Below are positions 6,199-11,932 of a stretch of 13,045 nt of DNA, piece by piece. Position 1 is the stretch's first letter, and each line of letters starts with the position of its first letter. The stretch comes from an uncultured Oscillospiraceae bacterium (GTDB taxonomy: Bacteria; Bacillota; Clostridia; Oscillospirales; Oscillospiraceae): NCBI GenBank assembly GCA_934569425.1, contig CAKTKM010000029.1, positions 1-13,045 on the forward strand, given 5' to 3'. The notes beneath the pieces were generated by a model. That model saw only the letters and a list, made by a program, of their open reading frames with translations. It did not search any database and was not told the origin of the DNA. Position numbers and translations under genes: made by a program.

Positions 6199-7488
6199 TT
6201 ACACGCCGTACAGCCGCTTGACGGCGGCGCGGGCTTCATACAGCACCCGCTCTTTGTCCAGCGTCAGATATTCTCCGTTTTCATACAGCACCTGTCCGTC
6301 CACCATGGTCATGCACACGTCCGAGGCCTGCGCGCTGTAAACCACCAGCCCCGCCGTGTCCAGATGGGGAAACAGGTGCGGCGCACTCAGGTCAATGGCG
6401 ATAATGTCCGCCCGCTTCCCGGCCTCAAGAGTGCCGGTATCGCCGCGCCCCTGTAGCTTTGCGCCGTTGGCAGTTGCCATCGTCAGCACCTGCGGCGCGC
6501 TGAGAAGCGCTGCGTCCTGACAGTGTCCGTTGTGGATCACCGCCGCCAGATGCAGCTCCTCCAGCATATTGAGGTTGTTGTTGCTGGCGGCGCCGTCTGT
6601 TCCCAGCGCCACGTTGACGCCCTCCTCCAGCAGCTGCGGCACGGGGGCAAAGCCGCTGCCCAGCTTCATATTACTGGTAGGATTGTGGATCACGCTGACG
6701 CCCTTTCGCCGCAGCAGCGCCCGGTCTTCCGCCGTCACCCACACGCAATGGGCAGCGGCGCAGGGTACCTCGAACACCCCCAGATCGTTCATCCATTGTG
6801 CCGGCGTCTTGCCGTATTTCTCTATGCAGCCCTTATGCTCGCTTTTCGTCTCGCTGAGGTGAATGTGCATCCTCGCTCCGTTTTCCCGGCACCATGCCGC
6901 CATCCCCGCCGCCACGTTGGCATTACAGGTGTACTCGGCATGAAGACAGCCCTCCACCACGACGCGCCCCCCGGCGGCACCGTTCCAGCAGCGGTAGCAT
7001 TCCTCCAGCTTTCTGGCGCTCTCGTTTTTCTCATAGGTTTCCTCCGGATCGAAGGCCCGCACCGGATAGCAGAGGTTTGCCTTGATGCCGCAGCGCGCCG
7101 CCAGTTCCGCCGTCTCCCATGTGAAAAAGTACATGTCGGAAAAGCTGGTGGTGCCGCAGGAGAGCATCTCCAGCAGCGCCAGCGCCGTTCCGGCGCGGAT
7201 GTCCTCCGCCGTCATGCGTCCCTCCACCGGAAACACGTTGTCAAACAGCCATTTTTGCAGGGGGAAATCCGTCCCAACGCCCCGCAGCAGTGTCATGGCC
7301 GCGTGGGTATGGGCGTTCACCAGCCCCGGCAGCAGCAGCTTGCCGCTCATGTCCTTCTCCCGGTCAAAGCCTCCCTCCGGACGTTCTTCACATACAGCGG
7401 TGATGCTGCCGTCCTCGATGGCCACAAAGCCGTTTCGCAGCACGCCATGGGGCGTGTAGACCCATGCGTTTTTCAGCAGTTGTCTCAT
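6199..7488 (-). CDS. MtaD-family deaminase (5'-deoxyadenosine / methylthioadenosine / SAH deaminase)
   Basis: A 429-residue amidohydrolase of the MtaD/TrzA/DadD group, which removes the 6-amino group of adenosine derivatives with ammonia release in the cytoplasm. Zinc and catalytic residues are visible: NAHTH (H60, H62), HIHLSET (zinc H210, catalytic E213), AAAHCVW (H247) and GTDGAAS (D298), spaced as in Thermotoga TM0936 (MTA/SAH deaminase). ASNNNLNML after the Asp is typical of the family. Start ATG 7488 lies 4 nt after the stop of the phosphorylase gene, with a GGAGAGG site inside that gene's end, so translation is coupled. Because it feeds an inosine-type nucleoside phosphorylase and then deoxysugar-phosphate enzymes, 5'-deoxyadenosine and/or methylthioadenosine is the expected substrate. 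SAH or adenosine remain possible. Chlorohydrolase or guanine deaminase roles are less likely because the HxHLSET spacing fits MtaD. Confidence 0.9.
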   Translation of the reverse strand: MRQLLKNAWVYTPHGVLRNGFVAIEDGSITAVCEERPEGGFDREKDMSGKLLLPGLVNAHTHAAMTLLRGVGTDFPLQKWLFDNVFPVEGRMTAEDIRAGTALALLEMLSCGTTSFSDMYFFTWETAELAARCGIKANLCYPVRAFDPEETYEKNESARKLEECYRCWNGAAGGRVVVEGCLHAEYTCNANVAAGMAAWCRENGARMHIHLSETKSEHKGCIEKYGKTPAQWMNDLGVFEVPCAAAHCVWVTAEDRALLRRKGVSVIHNPTSNMKLGSGFAPVPQLLEEGVNVALGTDGAASNNNLNMLEELHLAAVIHNGHCQDAALLSAPQVLTMATANGAKLQGRGDTGTLEAGKRADIIAIDLSAPHLFPHLDTAGLVVYSAQASDVCMTMVDGQVLYENGEYLTLDKERVLYEARAAVKRLYGV

Positions 7489-7492
7489 GGGC

Positions 7493-8314
7493 TCAGATCC
7501 TCTCCAGTACCTTTTTCAGGTACGCGCTGAAGTTATCCGCCACCAGATGCCCCACCTCGTTGACCTCTTCGTCGGTAAGGGGCTGATCCAGAATGCCCGC
7601 CGCCATATTGGTAATGACGGAAAAGCCCAGGCAGGGCAGACCGCAGTGCGCCGCCGTCAGTGCTTCGGTGACGGTGGACATGCCCACCGCGTCGCCGCCC
7701 AGCGTGCGGATGGCGCGGATCTCCGCCGCCGTCTCGAACTGGGGACCCTGCATGAAGAAATAGCAGCCCTCATGGAAGGTCAGGCCGCTGTCCGGGGCGC
7801 ATTCCCGGGCGATGGCCCGCAGGCGGGGACTATACATCTTCTGCACGTCAAAGAAGCGGGGTCCGAACTCCGGAATATTGGGTCCCCGCATGGGCGAGCA
7901 GCCCGACAGCATGATCTGATCGTTGATGATCATGATGTCGCCGGGCTTATAGTCCAGATTAACGCCGCCGGCGGCGTTGGTCAGGATCACCGCCTGACAG
8001 CCCAGCAGCTTGAACAGCCGGATGGGCGCCGTCAGCTGCGGAAAGTCATATCCCTCGTAGGAATGGAACCGCCCCGACATGCACACCACCTTACGGCCGT
8101 TGACGGTGCCGCAGATCAGCTTGCCTGCGTGGGTGGCCACGGTGGAGCGCAAAAAGTTGGGGATCTCCTCATAGGGGATCACCACCGGATCCTCCACCTG
8201 TGCCGCAAAGGGACCCAGAGACGAGCCTAATATCATGCCGATCTCCGGCTGAAAATTCAGCTTTTCCCGGACATAGCGGGCGCTTTTCTCAAAAAAATCA
8301 TAGGTATATTCCAT
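7493..8314 (-). CDS. Purine nucleoside phosphorylase family (trimeric PNP/MTAP class), inosine-type specificity
   Basis: A 273-residue family 1 nucleoside phosphorylase, first gene of the operon. Motifs seen: MILGSSLG (27-34, phosphate loop), GRFHSYEGYD (81-90), TNAAGG (112-117), GPNIPEFGPRF (144-154), GPQFET with base-binding E194, VGMSTVTE (210-217), and VITN with N236. The Glu/Asn pair corresponds to human PNP Glu201/Asn243, which selects 6-oxopurines. MTA phosphorylases have Asp at the Asn site, so this enzyme should act on inosine- or guanosine-type nucleosides, matching the adjacent deaminase. The position of human His257, which contacts the ribose 5'-OH (PLSHEEV in related bacterial enzymes), reads PLTDEEV here (D248). 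A changed 5' pocket is therefore likely; this is my alignment by eye. Start ATG 8314 is chosen over an ATG 78 nt upstream because GGGAGG lies 7 nt before it and the longer form would overlap the promoter -10. Confidence 0.9.
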   Translation of the reverse strand: MEYTYDFFEKSARYVREKLNFQPEIGMILGSSLGPFAAQVEDPVVIPYEEIPNFLRSTVATHAGKLICGTVNGRKVVCMSGRFHSYEGYDFPQLTAPIRLFKLLGCQAVILTNAAGGVNLDYKPGDIMIINDQIMLSGCSPMRGPNIPEFGPRFFDVQKMYSPRLRAIARECAPDSGLTFHEGCYFFMQGPQFETAAEIRAIRTLGGDAVGMSTVTEALTAAHCGLPCLGFSVITNMAAGILDQPLTDEEVNEVGHLVADNFSAYLKKVLERI

Positions 8315-8345
8315 CGGACATCCTCCCTGTCTGTTTCTGCTTTCG

Positions 8346-8374
8346 ATTGTACCACACCGCCTACATGGTGTCAA
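8346..8374 (-). promoter_or_regulatory. Promoter of the four-gene deoxynucleoside salvage operon
   Basis: Reading the minus strand, a perfect -35 TTGACA (8369-8374), a 17-nt spacer and a -10 TACAAT (8346-8351) predict a start near 8339, giving a leader of about 25 nt before ATG 8314. This near-consensus promoter suggests strong or constitutive expression. No other promoter of this quality was seen in the short gaps downstream to the aldolase gene, consistent with one transcript from about 8339 to 4469 or beyond. Confidence 0.85.
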
Positions 8375-8406
8375 TTTCACCGCCTTCCACAATTTTCACA
8401 GCTTTT

Positions 8407-8419
8407 CCTTTCAGAAAGG
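8407..8419. promoter_or_regulatory. Perfect 6+1+6 palindrome between divergent promoters (possible operator)
   Basis: CCTTTC-A-GAAAGG is a perfect palindrome. It sits between the -35 of the salvage operon (8374) and the -35 of the ferredoxin gene (8422), two bases upstream of the latter. A site like this could be bound by a dimeric regulator affecting one or both promoters, but the regulator is unknown. A chance palindrome of this length in a low-complexity gap is possible. Confidence 0.35.
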
Positions 8420-8421
8420 TC

Positions 8422-8449
8422 TTGCATTTTTTTATTTTCATGATACAAT
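8422..8449 (+). promoter_or_regulatory. Promoter of the ferredoxin gene
   Basis: A -35 TTGCAT (8422-8427), a 16-nt T-rich spacer and a -10 TACAAT (8444-8449) predict a start near 8456, with about 26 nt of leader before ATG 8482. A TTGACA at 8454-8459 has no matching -10 and is downstream of the inferred start. Confidence 0.72.
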
Positions 8450-8481
8450 AGCCTTGACAAATCTTAATGGAGGTACTCAAA

Positions 8482-8655
8482 ATGGCTTATCAGATCGGTT
8501 CCGCTTGCGTTAGCTGTGGTGCTTGTGCAGACGCTTGCCCCGTGGGCGCTATCTCTCAGGGCGATTCTCAGTATGTGATCGATGCCGGCGCTTGCCTGGA
8601 TTGCGGTTCCTGCGCGGATACCTGCCCCAACGGCGCTATCAATCCCGCTGAGTAA
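8482..8655 (+). CDS. 2[4Fe-4S] clostridial-type ferredoxin
   Basis: A 57-residue low-potential electron carrier of the cytoplasm. Two classical cluster motifs are complete: C9-x2-C12-x2-C15-x3-C19-P and C38-x2-C41-x2-C44-x3-C48-P. The length and internal two-fold symmetry match clostridial ferredoxins used by pyruvate:ferredoxin oxidoreductase, hydrogenases and some radical SAM enzymes. The start is ATG 8482 and not the in-frame ATG at 8467, because GGAGG (8469-8473) overlaps that upstream ATG and lies 8 nt before 8482. Codons are more A/T-rich than in neighbours (for example GCT, CAG GGC GAT TCT), as often seen in highly expressed small genes. It has its own promoter and a perfect terminator, so it is monocistronic. 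The partner enzymes cannot be told from the window. Confidence 0.96.
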   Translation: MAYQIGSACVSCGACADACPVGAISQGDSQYVIDAGACLDCGSCADTCPNGAINPAE

Positions 8656-8669
8656 ACAATGCGTACATG

Positions 8670-8701
8670 AAAAGTGGCCGGATGTATCCGGCCACTTTTT
8701 T
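8670..8701 (+). terminator. Strong terminator of the ferredoxin gene
   Basis: The arms AAAAGTGGCCGGAT (8670-8683) and ATCCGGCCACTTTT (8686-8699) are perfectly complementary around GT, with a six-T run (8696-8701). It starts 15 nt after the ferredoxin stop. The -35 of the next promoter begins two bases after the T-run. Confidence 0.93.
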
Positions 8702-8702
8702 A

Positions 8703-8731
8703 TTGTGTGCCGCCCGCTTGTATGCTATACT
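8703..8731 (+). promoter_or_regulatory. Promoter of the trmN6-like / rsmI unit
   Basis: A -35 TTGTGT (8703-8708), a 17-nt spacer and a -10 TATACT (8726-8731), preceded by TGC, form an extended -10 promoter. Transcription would begin near 8738, about 26 nt before the GTG start at 8764. It is packed directly against the ferredoxin terminator. Confidence 0.75.
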
Positions 8732-8763
8732 GTTCCCCAGAATACGGCAAAGGAGGGCTTACC

Positions 8764-9477
8764 GTGGAACGCACCGAACAGCTTTGGCCGGGCGGCCCCC
8801 GCTACCGCTACGATGAACACTGCTTCCCGCCCTCCACGGACTCCTTCCTGCTGGGCGGCTTTGCCGCACCCCGCAGGGGGCAGCGGGTCTGCGATCTGGG
8901 GGCGGGCGCCGGTCTTCTGGGGCTGCTGCTGCTGGGACACGAGCCAACCGTGACCGTTACCGGCATCGAGCGGGATGCCCACGCCTGCGATATGCTCCGG
9001 CGCAACGCCGTGGAAAACGCCCTGCCCATGACGGCGCTGTGCGCCGACCTGCGGCAGCGTGACGCCCTGCCCAACGGCGCGTTTCAGCTGGCAGTATCCA
9101 ATCCCCCCTACTTTCCGCCCCACACCGGCGCGGTAGCGGCAGGTACGCGGGGCGAAGCCCGCGCCCAGCTGACCGCCGCGCTGCCGGACGTTTTCGCGGC
9201 GGCGGCACGGCTGCTGCAATGGGGCGGACGCTTCTGCCTTGTCTACCGGCCGGAGCAGCTGCCCGCCCTGATGACCGCCGCCGTGGAGTACGGCCTTGCG
9301 CCCAAGCGCCTGCGTATGGTACAGCACACGGCGCAGAGCGCCCCCTCGCTGGTGCTGCTGGAGTGCCGCCGCGGCGGCAAGCCGCACCTCTCCGTGGAGC
9401 CGCCGCTGCTGCTGCGGCTCGCCGACGGCAGCGAATCCCCCGACGTCCGCCGCGCCTACTTTCGAGACAAGGAGTGA
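8764..9477 (+). CDS. tRNA1(Val) A37 N6-methyltransferase family (TrmN6/YfiC, B. subtilis YabB-like)
   Basis: A 237-residue Rossmann-fold SAM-dependent methyltransferase; the family methylates N6 of adenine 37 in tRNA. Visible features are the SAM-binding DLGAGAG (44-50), an acidic ribose contact in GIERD (E69), and the N6-adenine motif NPPY in SNPPYFPP (113-116). The N-terminal STDSFLLG (24-31) is typical of the YfiC/YabB group. The start is GTG 8764, set by AAAGGAGG at about 8750-8757; the frame is open further upstream but would overlap the promoter and terminator. The rsmI gene starts 5 nt after the stop, so they form an operon. B. subtilis carries yabB-(yazA)-yabC(rsmI) followed by reversed abrB; the same order here supports the assignment, though yazA is absent. 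The exact modified base is by family only. Confidence 0.88.
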   Translation: MERTEQLWPGGPRYRYDEHCFPPSTDSFLLGGFAAPRRGQRVCDLGAGAGLLGLLLLGHEPTVTVTGIERDAHACDMLRRNAVENALPMTALCADLRQRDALPNGAFQLAVSNPPYFPPHTGAVAAGTRGEARAQLTAALPDVFAAAARLLQWGGRFCLVYRPEQLPALMTAAVEYGLAPKRLRMVQHTAQSAPSLVLLECRRGGKPHLSVEPPLLLRLADGSESPDVRRAYFRDKE

Positions 9478-9482
9478 TCCTG

Positions 9483-10310
9483 ATGAACGGAACGCTATAT
9501 CTGGTGGCCACCCCCATCGGCAACCTGGGAGACTTCTCCCCCCGCGCCGTGGAGACCCTCCGTCAGGTTGATTTCATCGCCGCCGAGGATACCCGGGTGT
9601 CCCTCAAGCTCTTGAACCATTTCGGCATCAAAAAACCCATGGTCAGCTATCACGAACACAACCGCGCCGCCGCCGGACAGGCTGTTCTGGAGCGCCTGCT
9701 CTCCGGCGAGAGCTGCGCGCTGGTCACAGACGCCGGTATGCCCGCCATCAGCGACCCCGGCGAGGATCTGGTGCGGCTGTGCGCCGAAAACGGCGTACAG
9801 GTGCTTGCCATCCCCGGCTGCTGCGCCGCCGTGTACGCGCTGGCGGTATCCGGCCTGCCTACGGGACGCTTTACCTTTGAGGGCTTTCTTCCCTCCGGCA
9901 AAAAAGAACGCCGCGACCAGCTTCATGCCCTCAGCGGCGAACCGCGCACCATGGTGTTCCACGAGGCGCCCCACCGTCTCCGTGCCACCCTTGCCGATAT
10001 GGCGGAGGCCTTCGGCGGGGAACGCCCCGTTGCCCTGTGCCGCGAGCTGACCAAGCTTCACGAGGAGACCCTGCGTGTCACGCTGGCGGAGGCTGTGACC
10101 CACTACACGGACAACGAGCCGCGAGGCGAATATGTACTGGTCGTGGCAGGACGGAAGTCCGCCGAAGCCGGCATGACGCTGGAAGAGGGTGTGGCGCTGG
10201 TACTGCGCCGCCGGGAGGCAGGGCAACGGCTGAAGGACGCCGTCCGCTCCGTGGCCGACGACACCGGTCTGAGCCGCAACGCCCTCTACGACGCAGCCTT
10301 GAAGCAATAA
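9483..10310 (+). CDS. rsmI: 16S rRNA (cytidine-1402) 2'-O-methyltransferase
   Basis: A 275-residue SAM-dependent enzyme that 2'-O-methylates C1402 in the decoding centre of 16S rRNA. Motifs of the tetrapyrrole-methylase fold are clear: LVATPIGNLGD (7-17), AEDTR (34-38), SYHEHN (55-60), VTDAGMPAISDPG (81-93) and IPGCCAA (110-116), where E. coli RsmI has PGPCAA. GRFTFEGFLP and MVFHEAPHR follow, then RELTKLHEE and GEYVLVV. The C-terminal region ends in a small helical domain typical of RsmI. The start is ATG 9483, with AAGGAG at 9469-9474 inside the end of the preceding gene. Length is near the usual 275-290. Two hairpins follow the stop, shared with the convergent AbrB-type gene. Confidence 0.95.
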   Translation: MNGTLYLVATPIGNLGDFSPRAVETLRQVDFIAAEDTRVSLKLLNHFGIKKPMVSYHEHNRAAAGQAVLERLLSGESCALVTDAGMPAISDPGEDLVRLCAENGVQVLAIPGCCAAVYALAVSGLPTGRFTFEGFLPSGKKERRDQLHALSGEPRTMVFHEAPHRLRATLADMAEAFGGERPVALCRELTKLHEETLRVTLAEAVTHYTDNEPRGEYVLVVAGRKSAEAGMTLEEGVALVLRRREAGQRLKDAVRSVADDTGLSRNALYDAALKQ

Positions 10311-10331
10311 AAACGCCGCCCCCCGGGCGGC
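10309..10331 (-). terminator. GC-rich hairpin, second terminator for the AbrB-type gene
   Basis: A 7-bp all-GC stem (10315-10321 with 10325-10331) has a 3-nt C loop. On the minus strand it is followed by G and five T (from the A-run 10309-10313), so it is oriented to stop leftward transcripts from the AbrB-type gene before they run antisense into rsmI. On the plus strand it has no U-tract. Confidence 0.6.
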
Positions 10332-10356
10332 ACGGCCTGTAAATTTCTCCGGACTG

Positions 10357-10389
10357 AAAAAACGTTCCCGCTTTTAGCGGGAACGTTTT
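10357..10389. terminator. Bidirectional terminator between rsmI and the AbrB-type gene
   Basis: A perfect 13-bp stem pairs 10359-10371 with 10377-10389 around a 5-nt TTTTA loop. The left side continues an A-run (10357-10362), which gives six U on the minus strand; on the plus strand the stem ends in TTTT. It lies between the convergent stops at 10310 and 10395 and probably serves both. Confidence 0.88.
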
Positions 10390-10394
10390 CGTGC

Positions 10395-10640
10395 TTACAA
10401 GACACCTTTCAGTTCTTTCAGACACTTGGGACAGACATTCTTGTCCTTGTACGCCACCAGATCCTTGCTGCTGTCACAGAAAACACAGCTCAGCCGATAC
10501 TTCTTCAAGACAATGTTGGAACCATCCACATAGATCTCCAAAGCATCCCGCTCAGCGATGTCCAGCGTGCGGCGCAGCTCGATGGGCAACACGATCCGTC
10601 CCAGTTCGTCCACCTTGCGCACGATACCGGTTGACTTCAT
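10395..10640 (-). CDS. AbrB/SpoVT-type transcription regulator with C-terminal zinc ribbon
   Basis: An 81-residue DNA-binding protein. The N-terminal swapped-hairpin AbrB domain spans about 4-48 (GIVRKVDELGRIVLP, ELRRTLDI, ALEIYVDG, IVLKKY) and closely follows the AbrB/Abh/SpoVT pattern. A short C-terminal zinc ribbon has C52-x2-C55 and C70-x2-C73, the form common in Clostridia, where AbrB-like proteins control the switch from growth to stationary phase and sporulation. The start is ATG 10640, preceded by GAGGAGAGG; an ATG at 10688 is in frame but lies across the Shine-Dalgarno region. Its position, reversed after rsmI, matches abrB in B. subtilis. An inverted repeat overlaps its -35, so autoregulation is plausible. 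I leave the symbol blank because several paralogues share this form. Confidence 0.9.
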   Translation of the reverse strand: MKSTGIVRKVDELGRIVLPIELRRTLDIAERDALEIYVDGSNIVLKKYRLSCVFCDSSKDLVAYKDKNVCPKCLKELKGVL

Positions 10641-10690
10641 AGAAACCTCTCCTCTGCTCTTACGGCGGATAGGAATTCCTCCGCTCATTT

Positions 10691-10719
10691 ATCATGACAT
10701 ATTTTTTCCATTTTGTCAA
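10691..10719 (-). promoter_or_regulatory. Promoter of the AbrB-type regulator gene
   Basis: On the minus strand a perfect -35 TTGACA (10714-10719), a 17-nt A/T-rich spacer and a weaker -10 CATGAT (10691-10696) predict a start near 10684, about 44 nt before the ATG. The surrounding DNA, 10690-10756, is very A/T-rich, as is usual at AbrB-regulated promoters. Confidence 0.68.
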
Positions 10720-10732
10720 CTGTATATTGACA
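10714..10732. promoter_or_regulatory. Inverted repeat TGTCAA-N7-TTGACA upstream of the AbrB-type gene
   Basis: TGTCAA (10714-10719) and TTGACA (10727-10732) are perfect inverted copies separated by ctgtata. The left copy is the -35 of the AbrB-type gene. The right copy is a consensus -35 facing the spm genes, but I find only a poor -10 (ACAAAT, 3 of 6) at the correct distance. It may be an operator for autoregulation or the core of two outward promoters. Confidence 0.45.
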
Positions 10733-10753
10733 TTTTTCCCAATAAAGAGACAA

Positions 10754-10781
10754 ATACGGGAGTGTCCTCTGTGCATATAGT
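10754..10781 (+). promoter_or_regulatory. Possible sigma-E-like sporulation promoter of spmA-spmB
   Basis: CATATAGT (10774-10781) differs at one informative base from the sigma-E -10 pattern CATAcAnT. An ATA at 10754-10756 lies 17 nt upstream, where a sigma-E -35 core would be. The predicted start is about 10 nt before the spmA Shine-Dalgarno. In B. subtilis spmA and spmB are in the mother-cell sigma-E regulon. The match is short and from memory of the consensus, so it is tentative. Confidence 0.35.
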
Positions 10782-10799
10782 TGGACAGAGGTGAGTTTT

Positions 10800-11378
10800 G
10801 TGGCCATGTCTTACTTTTTGGGGGCTTTTTTCGTGCTGTCGCTGGTTTTTGGCGGCGCCGCCGGGCGGCTGGCAGAGGTTTCCGCCGCCGCCATGGAGGG
10901 GGCGGGCGCGGCGGTGGAGCTGTGTCTGTCCATGGCAGGCGCCATCTGCCTGTGGAGCGGCGTCATGACCCTGATGGACCGCTGCGGCATCAGCGACAGG
11001 CTGGCAAAGCTGCTGCGTCCGGTGCTGCGGCGCATCCTGCCCCGTGCCAGCCGTGACAGCGCCACCATGGCCGCTGTCAGCGCCAACGTGTCGGCAAACC
11101 TGCTGGGGCTGGGCAATGCCGCCACACCGCTGGGCATTCGTGCCGCCACGCGGATGGCACGGGGATGCGGCGGCGTTGCCGACGACGAGCTGTGCCGACT
11201 TGTGGTGCTGAACACCGCCTCCATCCAGCTGCTGCCCACCACCGTGGCCGCTGTGCGAAGCGCCCTCGGCTGCACCGCGCCCTTTGACATCCTGCCCTCT
11301 GTGTGGCTTTCCTCCCTACTGTCGGTGTCGGCGGGACTTCTGGCGGCGCGGGGACTTCAGGCGCTATGGCGAAGCTGA
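10800..11378 (+). CDS. spmA: Spore maturation protein A
   Basis: A 192-residue multi-helix membrane protein of the SpmA family (nucleoside-transporter/FeoB 'gate' type domain). SpmA and SpmB act together in the forming spore and are needed for core dehydration and heat resistance in Bacillus and Clostridium. Diagnostic stretches are LWSGVMTLMDRCGI, LLRPVLRRILP, and the highly conserved segment from SANVSANLLGLGNAATPLGI to ATRMA. LVVLNTASIQLLPTTVAAVRS is also typical. Length fits (B. subtilis about 196). The start is uncertain: GTG 10800 is chosen because GAGG of a good Shine-Dalgarno (10788-10791) is 8 nt upstream. GTG 10791 overlaps that site and ATG 10806 is 14 nt away. spmB follows with an overlap, so the pair is translated together. 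Confidence 0.93.
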   Translation: MAMSYFLGAFFVLSLVFGGAAGRLAEVSAAAMEGAGAAVELCLSMAGAICLWSGVMTLMDRCGISDRLAKLLRPVLRRILPRASRDSATMAAVSANVSANLLGLGNAATPLGIRAATRMARGCGGVADDELCRLVVLNTASIQLLPTTVAAVRSALGCTAPFDILPSVWLSSLLSVSAGLLAARGLQALWRS

Positions 11379-11893
11379 TGGACGCCACGGCGGCGGTGAT
11401 CCCGCTGCTGCTGGCGGCAGTGACCGCCTGCGCCCTGCGGCGGCGGGTGGACGTCTACGCCGCCCTGACCGACGGCGCGGCGGAGGGGCTGCGGGTGGTG
11501 CTGCGCATCTGCCCCAATCTCATCGCGCTGTTGACGGCGGTCTACATGTTCCGCGCCTCCGGCGCGCTGGATCTGCTCACCTCTCTGCTGGCGCCGGTTC
11601 TGACAGCGCTGGGCATTCCGCCGGAAACTGCGCCGCTGCTGCTGATCCGCCCCATAAGCGGCAGCGGCGCTCTGGCGGCCGGCAGCGAGCTGATGGCCGC
11701 CTATGGCCCCGACAGCGCTATCGGCCGCACGGCGGCGGTCATGCTGGGCTGCACCGAGACCACCTTTTATACCATCGCCGTCTATTTCGGCGCGGCAGGC
11801 ATCAAAAAGATCCGCTATACCATTCCCGCCGCCCTGACGGCGGATCTTGTGGGCTTTCTGGCGGCGGCGTGGTGCGTGCGGTTCTTTTTCTAA
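11366..11893 (+). CDS. spmB: Spore maturation protein B
   Basis: A 175-residue partner of SpmA with the same gate-type membrane fold. Clear family motifs are VYAALTDGAAEGLRV, RICPNLIALLTAVYMFRASGALD, the core RPISGSGA, ELMAAYGPDSAIGR, MLGCTETTFYTIAVYFGA and GIKKIRYTIPAALTADL. ATG 11366 overlaps the end of spmA by 13 nt and gives an N-terminus whose spacing to the conserved IP matches B. subtilis SpmB as I recall it. ATG 11378, which overlaps the spmA stop as TGATG, is an equally simple choice and would be 171 residues. Neither has a strong Shine-Dalgarno, so translation is probably coupled to spmA. The stop is followed by a hairpin. Confidence 0.93.
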   Translation: MAKLMDATAAVIPLLLAAVTACALRRRVDVYAALTDGAAEGLRVVLRICPNLIALLTAVYMFRASGALDLLTSLLAPVLTALGIPPETAPLLLIRPISGSGALAAGSELMAAYGPDSAIGRTAAVMLGCTETTFYTIAVYFGAAGIKKIRYTIPAALTADLVGFLAAAWCVRFFF

Positions 11894-11932
11894 GGCAGAC
11901 GCACGATTCTTTTTCCAAATTGTAAATTTTGC

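Noticed and set aside
6523..7530. A 335-codon plus-strand frame opposite the deaminase gene
   Set aside because: No recognisable motifs, low-complexity His/Arg/Gln composition, and it is covered by a conserved amidohydrolase on the other strand.
4469..8314. Classical oxygen-dependent methionine salvage operon
   Set aside because: The MtnA-type gene is present, but mtnK, mtnW/X or mtnC, mtnB and mtnD are not in the window. The class II protein keeps FucA aldolase residues and the organism appears anaerobic. A dehydratase role for the aldolase-like protein is not fully excluded.
8454..8459. TTGACA as the -35 of the ferredoxin gene
   Set aside because: No -10-like sequence lies 16-18 nt downstream before the coding region, whereas the pair at 8422-8449 is well spaced.
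8674..8763. Longer N-terminus for the trmN6-like protein
   Set aside because: The frame is open, but it would include the ferredoxin terminator and this gene's own promoter. GTG 8764 has an almost perfect Shine-Dalgarno.
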